Source of the DNA: Catenaria anguillulae PL171
Taxonomy: Eukaryota; Blastocladiomycota; Blastocladiomycetes; Blastocladiales; Catenariaceae
Direction of reading: 5' to 3'
Assembly (NCBI GenBank): GCA_002102555.1
Contig: MCFL01000071.1
Span: 59,328-123,327 of the forward strand
Length of the DNA: 64,000 bases
This document shows positions 54,613 through 64,000 of the stretch, in pieces (position 1 is the stretch's first letter; each line of letters begins with the position of its first letter). The notes under the pieces are model-generated. The model did not search any database. It was not told where the DNA came from and saw only the letters and a program-made list of their open reading frames with translations. A program made the translations under genes and the position numbers.

Positions 54613-55293
54613 ATGGCCATCACCACCGCCTCCGACTCCCTCGTCGCAACGGCCGCCGACCCAATCAAGTTCTTGCTAGCATGGCGGAACGGTCTGGACC
54701 TCAACGCCCTCCGTCGCCGCTTGGAAGTCAAGTTCCCAAGGTTTGACATCGACCTCCTCGAGCGCGAATACCGCCGCTTCTTGGCCTTCAAGTTTGCTCA
54801 TCGCGACGAGCATGCAAAGCTCTTGTCTCCCTCGCCGATGATTGACCAGGTTTGACACAAGCATGTTTTGGACAAGTCATACATTCCCATGTGCTTGGCC
54901 ATTGGCTTGTGGATTCATCATGAGCCGGATGGCGCCAACGCCGAAGACGCCGCCAACTGTACCCGCCGCTGCCAAAATACTGTGGATTTGCACAAGGCCA
55001 GGTTTGGGTCAGGCATGGATGTCCGCGCGTGTGAGATATGGGGGGCAACGACCGGTTTACCATCTGCTTCCGTGACCAACAAGCCGGATCCGAAGTCGAT
55101 TTCAAAGTCGACTTGACGACCAAGATTGACAAGGTCGCACGTATATATGCCGAAAAGATGGGGCTGGATGTGCAGCAATTGCGTTTCGACTTCGATTGGA
55201 CTCGCATCAGGAGGGAGTCCGGCCAGACCATCGAGGAGCTTGACCGAGGATGGGGATAGGATTGATGTGACCATCAACCAGTGCGGTTGCTGA
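54613..55293 (+). pseudogene. GRDP-SUMO-like pseudogene (GRDP2)
   Basis: It starts at ATG 54613 (MAITTASDSLVAT) and is closest to GRDP1. TGG is replaced by TGA at 54853-54855, destroying the Trp of the V-W-H motif, so only 81 residues would be made. Further lesions are a three-base in-frame deletion (Thr-Gln to Lys) and frame changes around 55030 and 55245. The SUMO-like part is still readable (ICFRDQQAGSEVDFKVDLTT), and the end (IDVTINQCGC, stop 55291-55293) keeps the family Gly-Cys terminus. Confidence 0.75.
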
Positions 55294-55563
55294 GCAATTG
55301 ATGTACTTTGGAGTAATGCAATCGTTATTCTGGGCACGACACAGAGTCGCTCGTGGTCGCTCGTTGCTGTCGCCGCGAGTCGGAAGACGAGACGTTTTTG
55401 TTGTGGCAAGCAGACTCGAGCCAGTCAGTATACGAGGGCAGCCACCAGAAACCTCTGGCATGAAGCATGGCGACACATGTCCCACCACCGCAAACACCCA
55501 TACCGTCATGATACTTTAAGCAATTCCGCCCACCCAACTCGAGCAACCCCCACCCAAGCCGTC

Positions 55564-56487
55564 ATGTCCATCGCCACCGCTTCCGATTCGCTCGTTGCCA
55601 CCACGGCCGACCCAATCAAGTTCTTGCTCAACGATCTCAACCTCGAGGGCGTGACTCGCCGCCTCGAAACAAAGTACCCAACGCTCGATATCCAGCTCAT
55701 GGTCAAGGAATATCGCCGTTTCCTCGTCCTCAAGTACGCGCATCGCGACGAGCACGCAAAACTCGTATCGCCGTCGCCTCTCATTGATCAGGTTTGGCAC
55801 GAGCATGTTTTGGACACGCAGTCATACATTCCCATGTGCCTCGCCGTCGGCCTGTGGATCCATCATGACCCGGACGGCGCCAGCGACCATGATGCCGCCA
55901 ATCGTGCCCGCCGCCGCGAAAACACGGTCGATCTGTACACGGCCAGGTTTGGGCCAATGGACCAAGACGTGTGGGACATGGACGGCGTGCGTCGGCCGTA
56001 CTTGCGGGGCAAAGGTCCGTCGCAAGGCCACAGTGAGGCGAGACGTAAGCGCAAGGCCGAGAGTATTGAGTTGGCGTTGGGAAAGGGGAACGCCGCAGCG
56101 AGTGCCGGCGTGCATGATGCGATCGGGTCAGCCACCAAGAAACAACGGTATGTGCCGATTGATGAACGTGTCAAGCATCATTTTTTTTTTGTCCCCCTCA
56201 CTCTTTTGCTTTGCTTCTAATTACATGACGCAAATAGCCAATTGACCCGTTGTTCCATTCGGTTTCGCGACCAGACTGGATCCGAGGTCGAGTTTCGTGT
56301 TAGCAGGACGACCACGTTTGCTCACATTGCCAACGGATACGCCGATATCAAGAAGCAACCGGTAGAGGATTTTTGGTTCACGTATGATGGCAGCCGGCTC
56401 AGAAAGCATGACGAGGCGACCTTGGAGGACTTGGACTTGCAAGATGGGGATGTGATTGATGTTGGCCTGTTGCAAATTGGGTGCTGA
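55564..56487 (+). CDS. GRDP-like domain fused to a SUMO-like domain (GRDP3)
   Basis: Exons 55564-56147 and 56238-56487 join in phase (donor GTATGT, acceptor CAAATAG) to 277 aa, the same length as GRDP1. The GRDP-like part (about 10-150) has EYRRFLVLKYAHRDEH, QVWHEHVLDTQSYIPMCLA and WIHHDPDGA. A basic linker (ARRKRKAES, ATKKQR; about 160-195) could be a nuclear localisation signal. The SUMO-like part (about 197-277) has RFRDQTGSEVEFRV, YDGSRL and LDLQDGDVIDVGLLQIGC. The intron falls exactly between the two domains, consistent with fusion by exon joining. It is an intact neighbour of the pseudogene GRDP2, in tandem. Confidence 0.7.
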
Positions 56488-56567
56488 GTCACTTGTCATG
56501 CCGGACTTGCTGTTGGACATGCATGGCGAGTCTTACAAGCGCAATTCTTTCAACTTATTAATCAGCC

Positions 56568-57327
56568 CTAAAGGAAGCCACGGTATGGGACGATACTCAG
56601 TTGTTGCACCGACCGTCCGAGTGTCCGTCGACCAATGTAACACACACCCACAAACGCACAGATGATGGAGCCAGCGATGTATGTAATGACCAAAATGATA
56701 ATCGGTCGAACATAAGTCAAATAATTGACGGTGCCAAGGCCATACAAACCGCCAGGCGCACAGGCACCCATGGCAAAAAAGGGGTGCGCGGGTAAGACAG
56801 AGATTAGGTCGATTGAACAAGAAGGCCACAAACAAACAGCAAACGAGCAGGGAAGGGGAAGAACAAAAGGAAACAAAAGACAAAAAAAGGGACAGAGGAA
56901 AGAGACCAAGTTGCCCCTCGCACACACGACCGCATCGTGCTTCAGTCACGGTACACGCAGTGACCGAGCTCGAAAAAAGTGGTGTGCGTGGAAAGTCTGA
57001 AGCATTCCACGGTCAACTGACAAGGGGAAACAATGGGTACGCCAAAGGAGGGTGGAGGGGACGGGAGGGGGGCAGAAAGCAAAGGACGGAAAAACACAAA
57101 ACAAACAAACCCTCCACCGAATATGCAGCCCGAACGCAGAGAACGGAAGAATGAACCCAAACAAGGACACGCCGACAAGCACCACGACAACGAATGCGTA
57201 TAGCATCCAGGACTTGGGGACCGATAATGAGCGACAAGGTTCCGACCAAGCCTTGCTGGATCTGCCAGATCAGAATCAAATACTTGACCCTTGCTCCCGC
57301 GAACATGCTGACGCGCGCTTGTGCCAT
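56568..57327 (-). other. Possible small multi-pass membrane protein, structure unresolved
   Basis: Three hydrophobic blocks lie on the minus strand. They are VKYLILIWQIQQGLVGTLSL from ATG 57327, a second in another frame around 57170 (YAFVVVVLVGVSLFGFILPF), and YLTYVRPIIILVITYIAGSI ending at 56568. A pyrimidine-rich, intron-like stretch (56800-57110) separates the last two. The first two are in different frames without room for an intron, so there is a frameshift or my reading is wrong. No family was recognised. Confidence 0.3.
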
Positions 57328-57793
57328 GATGTAAAATGATGTAGTTCTTCAAGAGCGCACGACCAACCGACTGGGTGACCGCGGTATGTATACACGAGCT
57401 TTTCTGTCTGTCACAGTACCCAATTAGTCAAGTGTCAGGACATGAGCTGAACAACGAGCAGGTCCCATACGCAAAAGAGATGAGCTTGGAAACGAACCCC
57501 CATGATCATGATCAAGCGTGCCTTTGGTGTACTACAGTATCAGCGATCCGGCGCGCTGGTGTGTGATCTGGAGTTGTGCGAGTGAGTACATGGGCGGTCC
57601 AAGGCATGATTGGAGACCAGACCTTCGAGAATGAGTCGACGTACCAAGAGAGAATGATGAATGGCAAGGTGCCAATACGTCGCCCATCTCTCACTCATCC
57701 GCCATCCGAGTCAATGCGCTCATACTGGCTTTCCACTTTGCCTTTGTCCACTTCTTCACCCATCCCACCCCCCCAATAAAAACAACCCGCGTC
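57328..57793. other. Intergenic region of about 465 bp
   Basis: Nothing is supported here. Short minus-strand frames (57512-57694) have hydrophobic stretches but no recognisable structure. An AATAAAAAC word near 57776 precedes the relic gene. Confidence 0.4.
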
Positions 57794-58250
57794 ATGTCAG
57801 CTCCTGTCAACGACGCCGCTGCTGCCCAAGCTCAAGCCCAAGCCTAAGCCCAAGCTCCCGACAATGCTGGCCAAGCCCAAGCCCAAACTCCCACCGACGA
57901 CGCCCCTCTCGCTGCTGCCGACGAGGAGGGAGCGATGAAGCCGAAAACAATGACTAATTGTTGCTCGCACTGTCACCGTCGCACTTGAAGGAAATGCACA
58001 GGTCTTTACACAACCCTTGCCGGCAACTGCACTGCACACAGCCAGCACGGCACCATCCCTGCAGCTCCAGAAATACACGTACGCCTGTCATGCTTGGACA
58101 CGGGGCTTTGTACATTCCTATGTGCCTCGCCAGTGGCATCTGGATCCACTCTAACCTGGCTGATGCCGACGCCAGCAATGCAGATGATATCAATTTACCT
58201 ACGCCGCGAAAAGACGGTGCTAGTGGGAAATGCCATGTTTGCATTCGGAT
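57794..58250 (+). pseudogene. Relic with Ala-Gln hexamer repeat and a GRDP fragment
   Basis: ATG 57794 opens MSAPVNDAAAAQAQAQA and then hits TAA at 57845. GCCCAA-type hexamers continue to about 57890, followed by an Ala/Asp-rich stretch. At 58093-58200 the DNA matches the GRDP core (TTGGACACG...TACATTCCTATGTGCC), readable as ALYIPMCLASGIWIHSN. There is no intact frame. It is a degraded GRDP-family copy, perhaps joined to another gene's 5' end. Confidence 0.5.
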
Positions 58251-58354
58251 GACGATCTTGCGATGCATTCGATAGAGCAATTGGGAAGCCCACTTCAACG
58301 CATCAGTTCTACTGGTAACACTGACATCGACAATATAGCCAAAAACAAAAGGAA

Positions 58355-59407
58355 TCACACAATCTGTCCGTCCGGTTTCTGCTTTCCCACATGAGCAACT
58401 GACTTGCCATAGACTGCTTCCGTCTGAACGCCAGCTGATGCCATCTCCGAAGCCATCGTCGCCCTGGACTTGGACTTCCAGTCTTGTCCTCGGCTCAATG
58501 TCGCAAATGTGCTAGCCAGAATGACACACGTATTCTCGATGGTGAATTGAACATAGGCACCGCCGGCGAAAAAGTTGGCCAGTGCGAGTGATGATGTAAG
58601 AAAGTAGGTCAAAACAGCGAGTAAGATGCGATACATGACCGAGCGCAGGGCCTGGTTGAGCCGGTCACCCGCGGCATGCTGGTCTTGTCCCATGGTGACT
58701 GTAGTCAAGCAATCGTTTGCGCCCGCTCGAGTTGCTTCGGCACCAGCCCGATCGGGGACTTGGGTACTGTCGGATCCACCTTGTTGTGCAGGAACCGGCT
58801 TCTTGACCAGAAATCTCCAAGCGCTATGCCTGGCAAGCGCAGTGACATACGTTACGCCAATAAGTGCATATGTTGCCAAATATGCCACTTTTCCCATGAC
58901 ATTGATTGATTGATCCGGCACGTAAAGACATCGGTCGGTAGCCAAATTGATTCCCCATTTCCCACGCACTTGACTCGTGACAATCAGGCACCATCCGATG
59001 CTAAAAACCACACTTATGCAGACACGCACTGGACGTTTCGAAAGCATCCATTCCTTTGTGCCCGTGACTAGTCCAATCGATGATGGCAGAAGTGCCGTGA
59101 CTCGAAACAAGAGCACCAAGACTGCAATGGGCTGCATCATGCCAAAGAGAATTGGCGGAATAACAGTCACGGCGACGCAGCCGCGACTAAATTCAATCGA
59201 GCTTGCGGGAACGACTAGAATCAGCAGAAAGAATATTTGGTTGGCGAGGTGCAGAAGTGCCGCGATGGCCTGGGCGGCATACACTGAGCGACGCCGCGAG
59301 TGTTGCCGGCGCCATTCCACACAGCATGCGAGTGCGAGCGCAGACGCGGGGACGAGGGATGTCGCAACCAGAATGGTGACGATTTCTGGGTTCCACAGTC
59401 GATTCAT
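58355..59407 (-). CDS. Seven-helix membrane protein, GPCR-like layout
   Basis: A single exon of 350 aa starts at ATG 59407. Hydrophobic segments fall at about residues 9-30, 43-66, 78-104, 130-148, 172-192, 256-275 and 281-303, giving seven helices. A long polar loop lies between helices 5 and 6 (about 200-250), and a Ser/Lys-rich tail of 45 residues ends in KPDGQIV. There is no signal peptide. This topology fits a G-protein-coupled receptor, but no class signature was recognised, so a transporter-like or sensory membrane protein is possible. The 3' end and flank are repeated at 63777-64000 in the same orientation. Confidence 0.6.
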   Translation of the reverse strand: MNRLWNPEIVTILVATSLVPASALALACCVEWRRQHSRRRSVYAAQAIAALLHLANQIFFLLILVVPASSIEFSRGCVAVTVIPPILFGMMQPIAVLVLLFRVTALLPSSIGLVTGTKEWMLSKRPVRVCISVVFSIGWCLIVTSQVRGKWGINLATDRCLYVPDQSINVMGKVAYLATYALIGVTYVTALARHSAWRFLVKKPVPAQQGGSDSTQVPDRAGAEATRAGANDCLTTVTMGQDQHAAGDRLNQALRSVMYRILLAVLTYFLTSSLALANFFAGGAYVQFTIENTCVILASTFATLSRGQDWKSKSRATMASEMASAGVQTEAVYGKSVAHVGKQKPDGQIV

Positions 59408-60134
59408 GATTCACAAACGGTTTGGTGAAGATTGCTCGGGTGTGTTTCAATCTTGGCCGAGACGAGGTTGTAATTGCATGGACTGACGCAACAATGATAT
59501 TTGGCGAGCTCGCCCGCCTACATTTTTCCAGAGACTTGAGGGTATGATGGCACCCAATTGACATGCACGTATTGTGGAATCTGTTGCTGTTTGCAGCAAA
59601 ACGATGCCACATGAGGTCTCGGTGCCAGCGTGGAAAGATCGATTCAAGTCTGACCCCGAGCATTTGTGTTCCATTACTTAAGACGAACTTGATCATTGAA
59701 CGGACTGGGATATGTGCCGGTACAGCGGCCGTTGTGGTAATCGGGCAAAGCCGTCAAAAGATGCTATTCGGCAAGTGTCCAAAGCTGCTGAATCCATGAA
59801 TTCCATACCTAACTGCAATATCTGCAGTCAACCCACCCCAGTCCCAAACCATCGCTGGTCCAAAGCATCCGCACCCATTAGTCCATGCAAGACTATTTTT
59901 GATTCCAATCCGGCGATAAGAGTCCGTGCAAGGCAAATCCGACAGCTAGTCAATTATTTACTTCGCCTGTGTCGATTTGACAATGATCTGAACTGAAACA
60001 CATATGCCTAGTGTGTGAGAGAGGCACGAGCATCCTCGTTGTCCGAACGAATATCCCTATGCCGCTCCATTTTGCTGTACATTTCGGAACAGTCACTACA
60101 TGTACCATACCCATTCTCTCCCGTCCCGCCTGAA
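59408..60134. other. Intergenic region of about 730 bp
   Basis: It lies between the seven-helix gene and the 3' end of GRDP4. No coding frame with recognisable content and no repeat was seen. Confidence 0.5.
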
Positions 60135-60947
60135 TCAACAACCACCTTGTTGTTTGACAACCTCGAGAGTGTCTCCCTCCTCGACATTCAACTCCCTGAC
60201 TGACGACTCTGCATCGGGCTCGATACGATTGTCGTGGACATAAAAGCGCCAGCACCCAACACTCAACCCATGCGCATTGAGAAACGCAGCCGCAATGGCC
60301 CGAAACGGGGTCGACTCGGTCACTTGCATGAACGAAGTGTAGCCCTCTGTGCTTTCCACGCGGATCGTGAATCGCTTTTCCGCCCTGCGCCGTTTCGCAG
60401 CACGACCATCTGCCTCCTCGTCGCTTGCATCCTCGACATCCTCCTCAATCTCATCATGCAGCCGAATCAATCCCGTGCGGGTCGTGGCGGGTGGTGCCCT
60501 GCCGGGCAAATACGGCCGACACATGCCATCCATGTCCCACACGTCTTGGTTCATTGGCCCAAACCTGGCCGTGTACGAATCGACCGTGTTTTCGCGGCGG
60601 CGGGCACGATTGGCGGCGTCATGGTCGCTGGCGCCGTCCGGGTCGTGGTGGATCCATAGACCGATGGCGAGGCACATGGGAATGTATGACTGAGTGTCCA
60701 AAACATGCTCGTGCCAAACCTGATCAATGAGAGGCGACGGCGACAGGTGTGTTGCGTTTTCGTCACGATGCTCGTACTTGAGGACGAGGAAACGGCGGTA
60801 GTCCTTGACCATGAGTTGGATATCGAGCGTTGGATACTTTGCTTCGAGGCGCCGAGTCACGCCCTCGAGGTTGAGCTCGTCGAGCAAGAACTTGATTGGG
60901 TCGGCCGTGGTGGCGACGAGCGAATCGGAAGCGGTGGTGATGGGCAT
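60135..60947 (-). CDS. GRDP-like domain fused to a SUMO-like domain ending Gly-Gly-Cys (GRDP4)
   Basis: A single exon of 270 aa starts at ATG 60947 (MPITTASDSLVATT). The GRDP-like part is intact (DYRRFLVLKYEHRDEN, QVWHEHVLDTQSYIPMCLA, WIHHDPDGA). The linker (about 160-190) is acidic (EIEEDVEDASDEEADG) and then basic (AAKRRRAEKR), NLS-like. The SUMO-like part (about 190-270) has RFTIRVESTEGYTSFMQVTE, VREL and EEGDTLEVVKQQGGC. Its end, Gln-Gln-Gly-Gly-Cys, resembles an unprocessed SUMO (QQTGG plus tail). Unlike GRDP3 it has no intron between the domains, and it lies on the opposite strand. Confidence 0.7.
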   Translation of the reverse strand: MPITTASDSLVATTADPIKFLLDELNLEGVTRRLEAKYPTLDIQLMVKDYRRFLVLKYEHRDENATHLSPSPLIDQVWHEHVLDTQSYIPMCLAIGLWIHHDPDGASDHDAANRARRRENTVDSYTARFGPMNQDVWDMDGMCRPYLPGRAPPATTRTGLIRLHDEIEEDVEDASDEEADGRAAKRRRAEKRFTIRVESTEGYTSFMQVTESTPFRAIAAAFLNAHGLSVGCWRFYVHDNRIEPDAESSVRELNVEEGDTLEVVKQQGGC

Positions 60948-61624
60948 AGTCGAGGGCTGTGAGCGTTGGTGATGGGAAATTGCGTGTGAGTGGTGGGTAG
61001 CAAGCCGGATGCATTAACTTACAGAAGCATGAATACACGTGAGTTGTCGGATGCATACGCTTTTATTGAGCCTGTGGCAGCGGGCGCGCCTCGATGCTCT
61101 TCCCGCAGAAGTGAGACATGAAGACGGTGGACGGAAACCTAAATGGTAGCCTATCTCAGCCGGGCCGGGAAAACTCTGATCGCGGCAGTCGAGAACCTCA
61201 ACCTCAACCTAACCGCAATCATGAGCCCGAACTGGAGCCAACTCACCGAGCATGCCCGTGCGTGCAGCAACCTGACCCGCCTGACAACCCAATCCACGAC
61301 AAAGGGCTCATGTTGGCCCAATTAGGTAGAGAGTTCGGCTCGAGCTCGTCGAGCAACGTCCTCCAACTCACAAACGTCAACGACAAAGTTGTGATGGCGG
61401 TGTCGAGACTGTGCACGTTCATGTCCAAGACAATATTACACAAAAATATGATAATGATATAAGTAGTAGGAACGTGGCCGTGAGATTAGGGGAGTGAATC
61501 ACCCAAGTCGGTCCTGCCGCCGGTGCACGTTTCCGTCCTGTGGCCTTTAAACTATCTGCCGCTGCCCGCTCACATGCTGCCTCTTAGTTGCCACATCCCT
61601 CGCACTGCTCACCACCGATACAAT
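60948..61624. other. Intergenic region of about 680 bp
   Basis: There is no supported gene. It contains AACCTCAACCTCAACCTAACC near 61195, which is not a telomeric array. Confidence 0.5.
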
Positions 61625-62164
61625 CTACTCCACCACTGATAAAAGCCACTCGGCAGACTCGTCTTCCTTGGGGCTCATCTCCCGAGCCACTGCGGCCGAC
61701 GACGCAAACGGATCTATGCCTGGCAAAAACGGCATGTTGAACCCTTCCATGTCCCACACACTCTGATCCATGGGCCCAAACATGGCCATGTACATGTCGT
61801 TGGTATTGGCCCGACGACGTTCCCGGTCGATTGTATCCTTGTCGTCCGCGCCGTCAGGATCATGATGAATCCAAAACCCAATCGTGAGGCACATGCCAAT
61901 GTACGACCTGGTTTCGAGAATGTGCTCATGCCACACTTGGTCAATCATGGGCGAGGGCGACACGAGCGTGGCGTGCTCGTCGCGGCTCGCATACTTGAGG
62001 AGGAGGAATCGGCGGTATTCGCTGACCAGCATGTCCACGTCGAGCGTGGGGTATGTGGAGCGGAGCCGGCGAGTCAGGGCCACAAGATCCAGGTCGTGGA
62101 GCAGAAAATGGGTTGGGTCGGCGACCGTGGCGGTCAATGAGGTGGACGACAAGGCGATAGACAT
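61625..62164 (-). CDS. GRDP-like protein without the SUMO-like tail (GRDP5)
   Basis: A single exon of 179 aa starts at ATG 62164 (MSIALSSTSLTATVADPTHF). The GRDP-like core is complete (EYRRFLLLKYASRDEH, QVWHEHILETRSYIGMCLT, WIHHDPDGADDKD, MFGPMDQSVWDMEG). It ends in EDESAEWLLSVVE, with no SUMO-like sequence after it. No plausible SUMO-like exon was found in the downstream 600 bp. It is either a natural tail-less form or a copy that lost the second exon. It is the second of three minus-strand GRDP copies in a row. Confidence 0.65.
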   Translation of the reverse strand: MSIALSSTSLTATVADPTHFLLHDLDLVALTRRLRSTYPTLDVDMLVSEYRRFLLLKYASRDEHATLVSPSPMIDQVWHEHILETRSYIGMCLTIGFWIHHDPDGADDKDTIDRERRRANTNDMYMAMFGPMDQSVWDMEGFNMPFLPGIDPFASSAAVAREMSPKEDESAEWLLSVVE

Positions 62165-62979
62165 TACGCAGTGGTGGTGAAGGGAATGCTTTCAGTAGGT
62201 TGCTGGAAACTGCACACGCGGACTGACACAGAAGCCAAAGAGAGAGACCGCCATCGGTCATCGACGAGCCAGTACTCTTTGTGTTTGAACGGCCCAGAGA
62301 CCGAGCCAACAGCAAGTTGCAGCACTCGGCTCCTCGTAGTCCGCAGCGTATGCATGTTACATACAGAATTCAAAGTCTTACCTATCATCCTTCCCGCAAT
62401 ACATGTACAAAAATCCGATCGCCCGTCTTCCATCCCAACCCCTCATCTCCACACACTTGCGTCGGATCCCTCACAATCGCCTAGCCGTGCCGTTCCCTTC
62501 ACCGCCAACGTCGACACCTCTTTTCACAGCATCCTTTTTGCAAGCGCCCGAAACTCCAAATGGACGCGGCATATTCGTCCTCGCGACCGTCGCTCACATC
62601 TTCAATGGTGATGTTGTGCACAATGTTGTTCAACGACGGTTGAGTTGGCAAGTCGGAGGCGGGCGAGGTGGATGGGGAGACAAGCAAAGAGACAGTGGGA
62701 CGAGGTGTGGGCGAAGAGAATGAGAATGAGGACGACCCGCGTCAGAGCGATGGTGGAGTACATGCAAGAGATCATGGCTTGAGGGTGATGTCGATGGACG
62801 CGGCAGAGCTGGCCAAGGCGATTCCAAGGAACGAGGGTCGATGTGGACGGGGTCCGATTCGCTTGTCCTACGCCATTTTCGCCCTGGACTCTCACGGCAG
62901 CGGAGGATCTTTCAAGCCGCTGGTCACGCAAGGCAGCCTGTCCTTTAAGCGGAGGGCAGTCGACAATGTGAATGAGCCG
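62165..62979. other. Intergenic region of about 815 bp
   Basis: It holds the upstream flank of GRDP5 and the downstream flank of the GRDP6 relic. Open frames here are Ser/Pro-rich or random. Nothing is supported. Confidence 0.45.
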
Positions 62980-63470
62980 ATCGCGAAGGCCGCAATGACG
63001 CTTGAACGCAGAGTCTCCTCTCCAAAGTCCCAGACCCTTTCGTCCATTGCGCCAAACTTGGCAAGGTAGCGCTCCTTGGTGTTTTGCCGGCGGCGCCTGA
63101 GATCGAATTCATCTTGAGTTTCGACGCCATCGTTGGGTGAATGATGATCCACATGCCAATGGCCAAGCACATGGAAATATATGACGGCGTGTCCAAGATG
63201 TGAAGTCGCCACGCCTGCTCAATCAATGGCGGCGGCAACAACAGCGTTTTCTTGCTCGTCAAAGGAGGTGAACTTGAGGACGAGGAACTGCCGGTACTCC
63301 TCGACAACGAGGTTAGCGTTGACCGTGCGTCCGATGTCACCTTGCAGGAGTCGAGCAAGACCAGACAGATCGAGGTCGTGAAGCAAATATCGGGCAGAGT
63401 CCGAGACGGATGGAACGAGCGAGTCGGAAGTGGCACCATGGTCAAAATCTCATTGCTCGTGGGTGTCGGC
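62980..63470 (-). pseudogene. GRDP-family pseudogene (GRDP6)
   Basis: Pieces of the GRDP domain follow each other in changing frames. They are DSARYLLHDLDLSGLARLLQ and VVEEYRQFLVLKFTSFDEQ, then IEQAWRLHILDTPSYISMCL, then RRRRQNTKERYLAKFGAMDE and VWDFGEE. At least two frameshifts are needed, and there is an in-frame TGA after the first part. No SUMO-like segment was found. It is closest to GRDP5 in the opening (LLHDLDL). Confidence 0.65.
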
Positions 63471-63776
63471 CATTCATGCATAATTATCAATGTGGCCAAC
63501 ATTATTTGCAATGGTTTGGCGGGGCGGGCTCATCTTTGCCTTCGATCAAGCAAGGAGTTCAGGCTGCTCGTGAGACATGTCATAGCTCGCATCGGCTCCT
63601 ACCATACTTGAATGATGGCTGGACAATTTTTGTTTTCCTTCGTTGTAAGGCCGCAGAGAGAGCCGCATGGGCTCATTGATACGATGATTCGATACAGCAA
63701 TTGAGCAGTCCACTTCAACGCATCAGCTCTACTGGTAACCTGACATCGACATGATTATAGCCAAAAACAAAAGGAA
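63471..63776. other. Spacer duplicated from the flank of the seven-helix gene
   Basis: From about 63690 it matches 58260-58354 (CCACTTCAACGCATCAG, CCAAAAACAAAAGGAATCA), the 3' flank of the seven-helix gene. The part before that shows nothing. Confidence 0.55.
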
Positions 63777-64000
63777 TCAAACAATCTGTTCGTCCGCTTT
63801 CTGCTTTCCCACATACGCAACAGCCGATTTGCGATCGACTGCCTCCGCCTGAACGCCAGCCGATGTCATCTCCGAAGCCATGGTCGCCCTGGACTTGGAC
63901 GTCCAGTCTTGTTCTCGGCTCAATGTCGCAAATGTGCTCGCCAGAATGGCACACGTATTCTCGATGGTGAACTGAACATAGGCCCCCCGGCGAAAAAGTT
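63777..64000 (-). pseudogene. 3' end of a second seven-helix membrane protein copy, cut by the window edge
   Basis: The last about 75 codons match the gene at 58355-59407 (SKSRATMASEMTSAGVQAEA, ending ADEQIV with stop 63777-63779). Close to the edge, GCCGGGGGGCCTATG has one base fewer than GCCGGCGGTGCCTATG in the first copy, which breaks the frame. The copy may therefore be a pseudogene, or the run of G may be misread. The rest lies outside the window. Confidence 0.55.

Larger units (their letters stand above)
43054..55293 (-). repeat. Right arm of the rearranged inverted duplication
   Basis: In inverted order it carries a GRDP pseudogene, a PEX1-like copy, ankyrin-like C', D' and B', and the full-length DnaJ-like gene. 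Relative to the left arm it lacks gene A as a separate copy and gene E, and it keeps the complete DnaJ gene, so it may be closer to the ancestral order. Every ankyrin-like gene here carries a frame-breaking change. Confidence 0.8.

Noticed and set aside
61190-61215. AACCTC/AACCTA run resembling a telomere repeat
   Set aside because: Only three imperfect units, not the CCCTAA array expected for a fungal telomere, and internal to the region.

Overview
The window is eukaryotic and most likely fungal. Genes are split by short introns (about 45-120 bp, GT-AG). It encodes a fungalysin-type M36 metallopeptidase, a peroxin-type double AAA+ ATPase, a CLC chloride channel/transporter with CBS domains, a Y14/RBM8A-type RNA-binding protein, and a transposase resembling the fungal Plavaka/KDZ group. 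The large family of intronless ankyrin-like proteins built on 'DVLDWWL' repeats makes an early-diverging, zoosporic (Blastocladiomycota-like) fungus my best guess. That is inference; no ribosomal marker is present.

Layout. 1-735 is the 3' end of an unknown gene. 1.2-8.1 kb looks like one DNA transposon: a Plavaka-like transposase on the minus strand, a divergent four-exon companion gene on the plus strand, and dense GCGAT/ATCGC pentamers at both ends and between the two genes. From 8.2 to about 22.9 kb lies one arm of a large, rearranged inverted duplication. Its genes are a GRDP-like/SUMO-like fusion gene, a PEX1-like ATPase, and ankyrin-like genes A, B, C and D with a truncated DnaJ-like gene between B and C. 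Ankyrin-like gene E (23.3-25.8 kb) has no copy in the other arm. 26-43 kb is a single-copy spacer: the CLC gene, a multi-pass membrane domain fused through an intron to a glycosyltransferase, a probably decayed SR-rich gene, a proline-rich hypothetical gene, a small ubiquitin-like protein, fungalysin, Y14 and a small membrane protein. 43.0-55.3 kb is the second arm: intact DnaJ-like gene, ankyrin-like B', D' and C', PEX1-like copy, GRDP pseudogene. 55.5-64 kb is an accessory region with more GRDP-like copies (two intact with the SUMO-like tail or equivalent, one lacking it, two relics) and a seven-helix membrane protein that begins again at the right edge.

How it fits together. The region evolves by duplication, inversion, gene conversion and decay. 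Of eight ankyrin-like genes, B, C and E are intact; A, D, B', C' and D' each carry different frame-breaking indels. An 822-bp tract is identical between A and C although flanking sequence differs. The most unusual protein-level feature is the repeated fusion of a GRDP-like (DUF1399-type) domain to a SUMO-like beta-grasp domain whose C-terminus is Gly-Cys (or Gly-Gly-Cys) in every copy. A separate ubiquitin-like protein in the spacer ends in Gly-Gly-Arg. No tRNA, rRNA, CRISPR array or telomere repeat was recognised. All exon joins are predictions from splice signals and reading phase.
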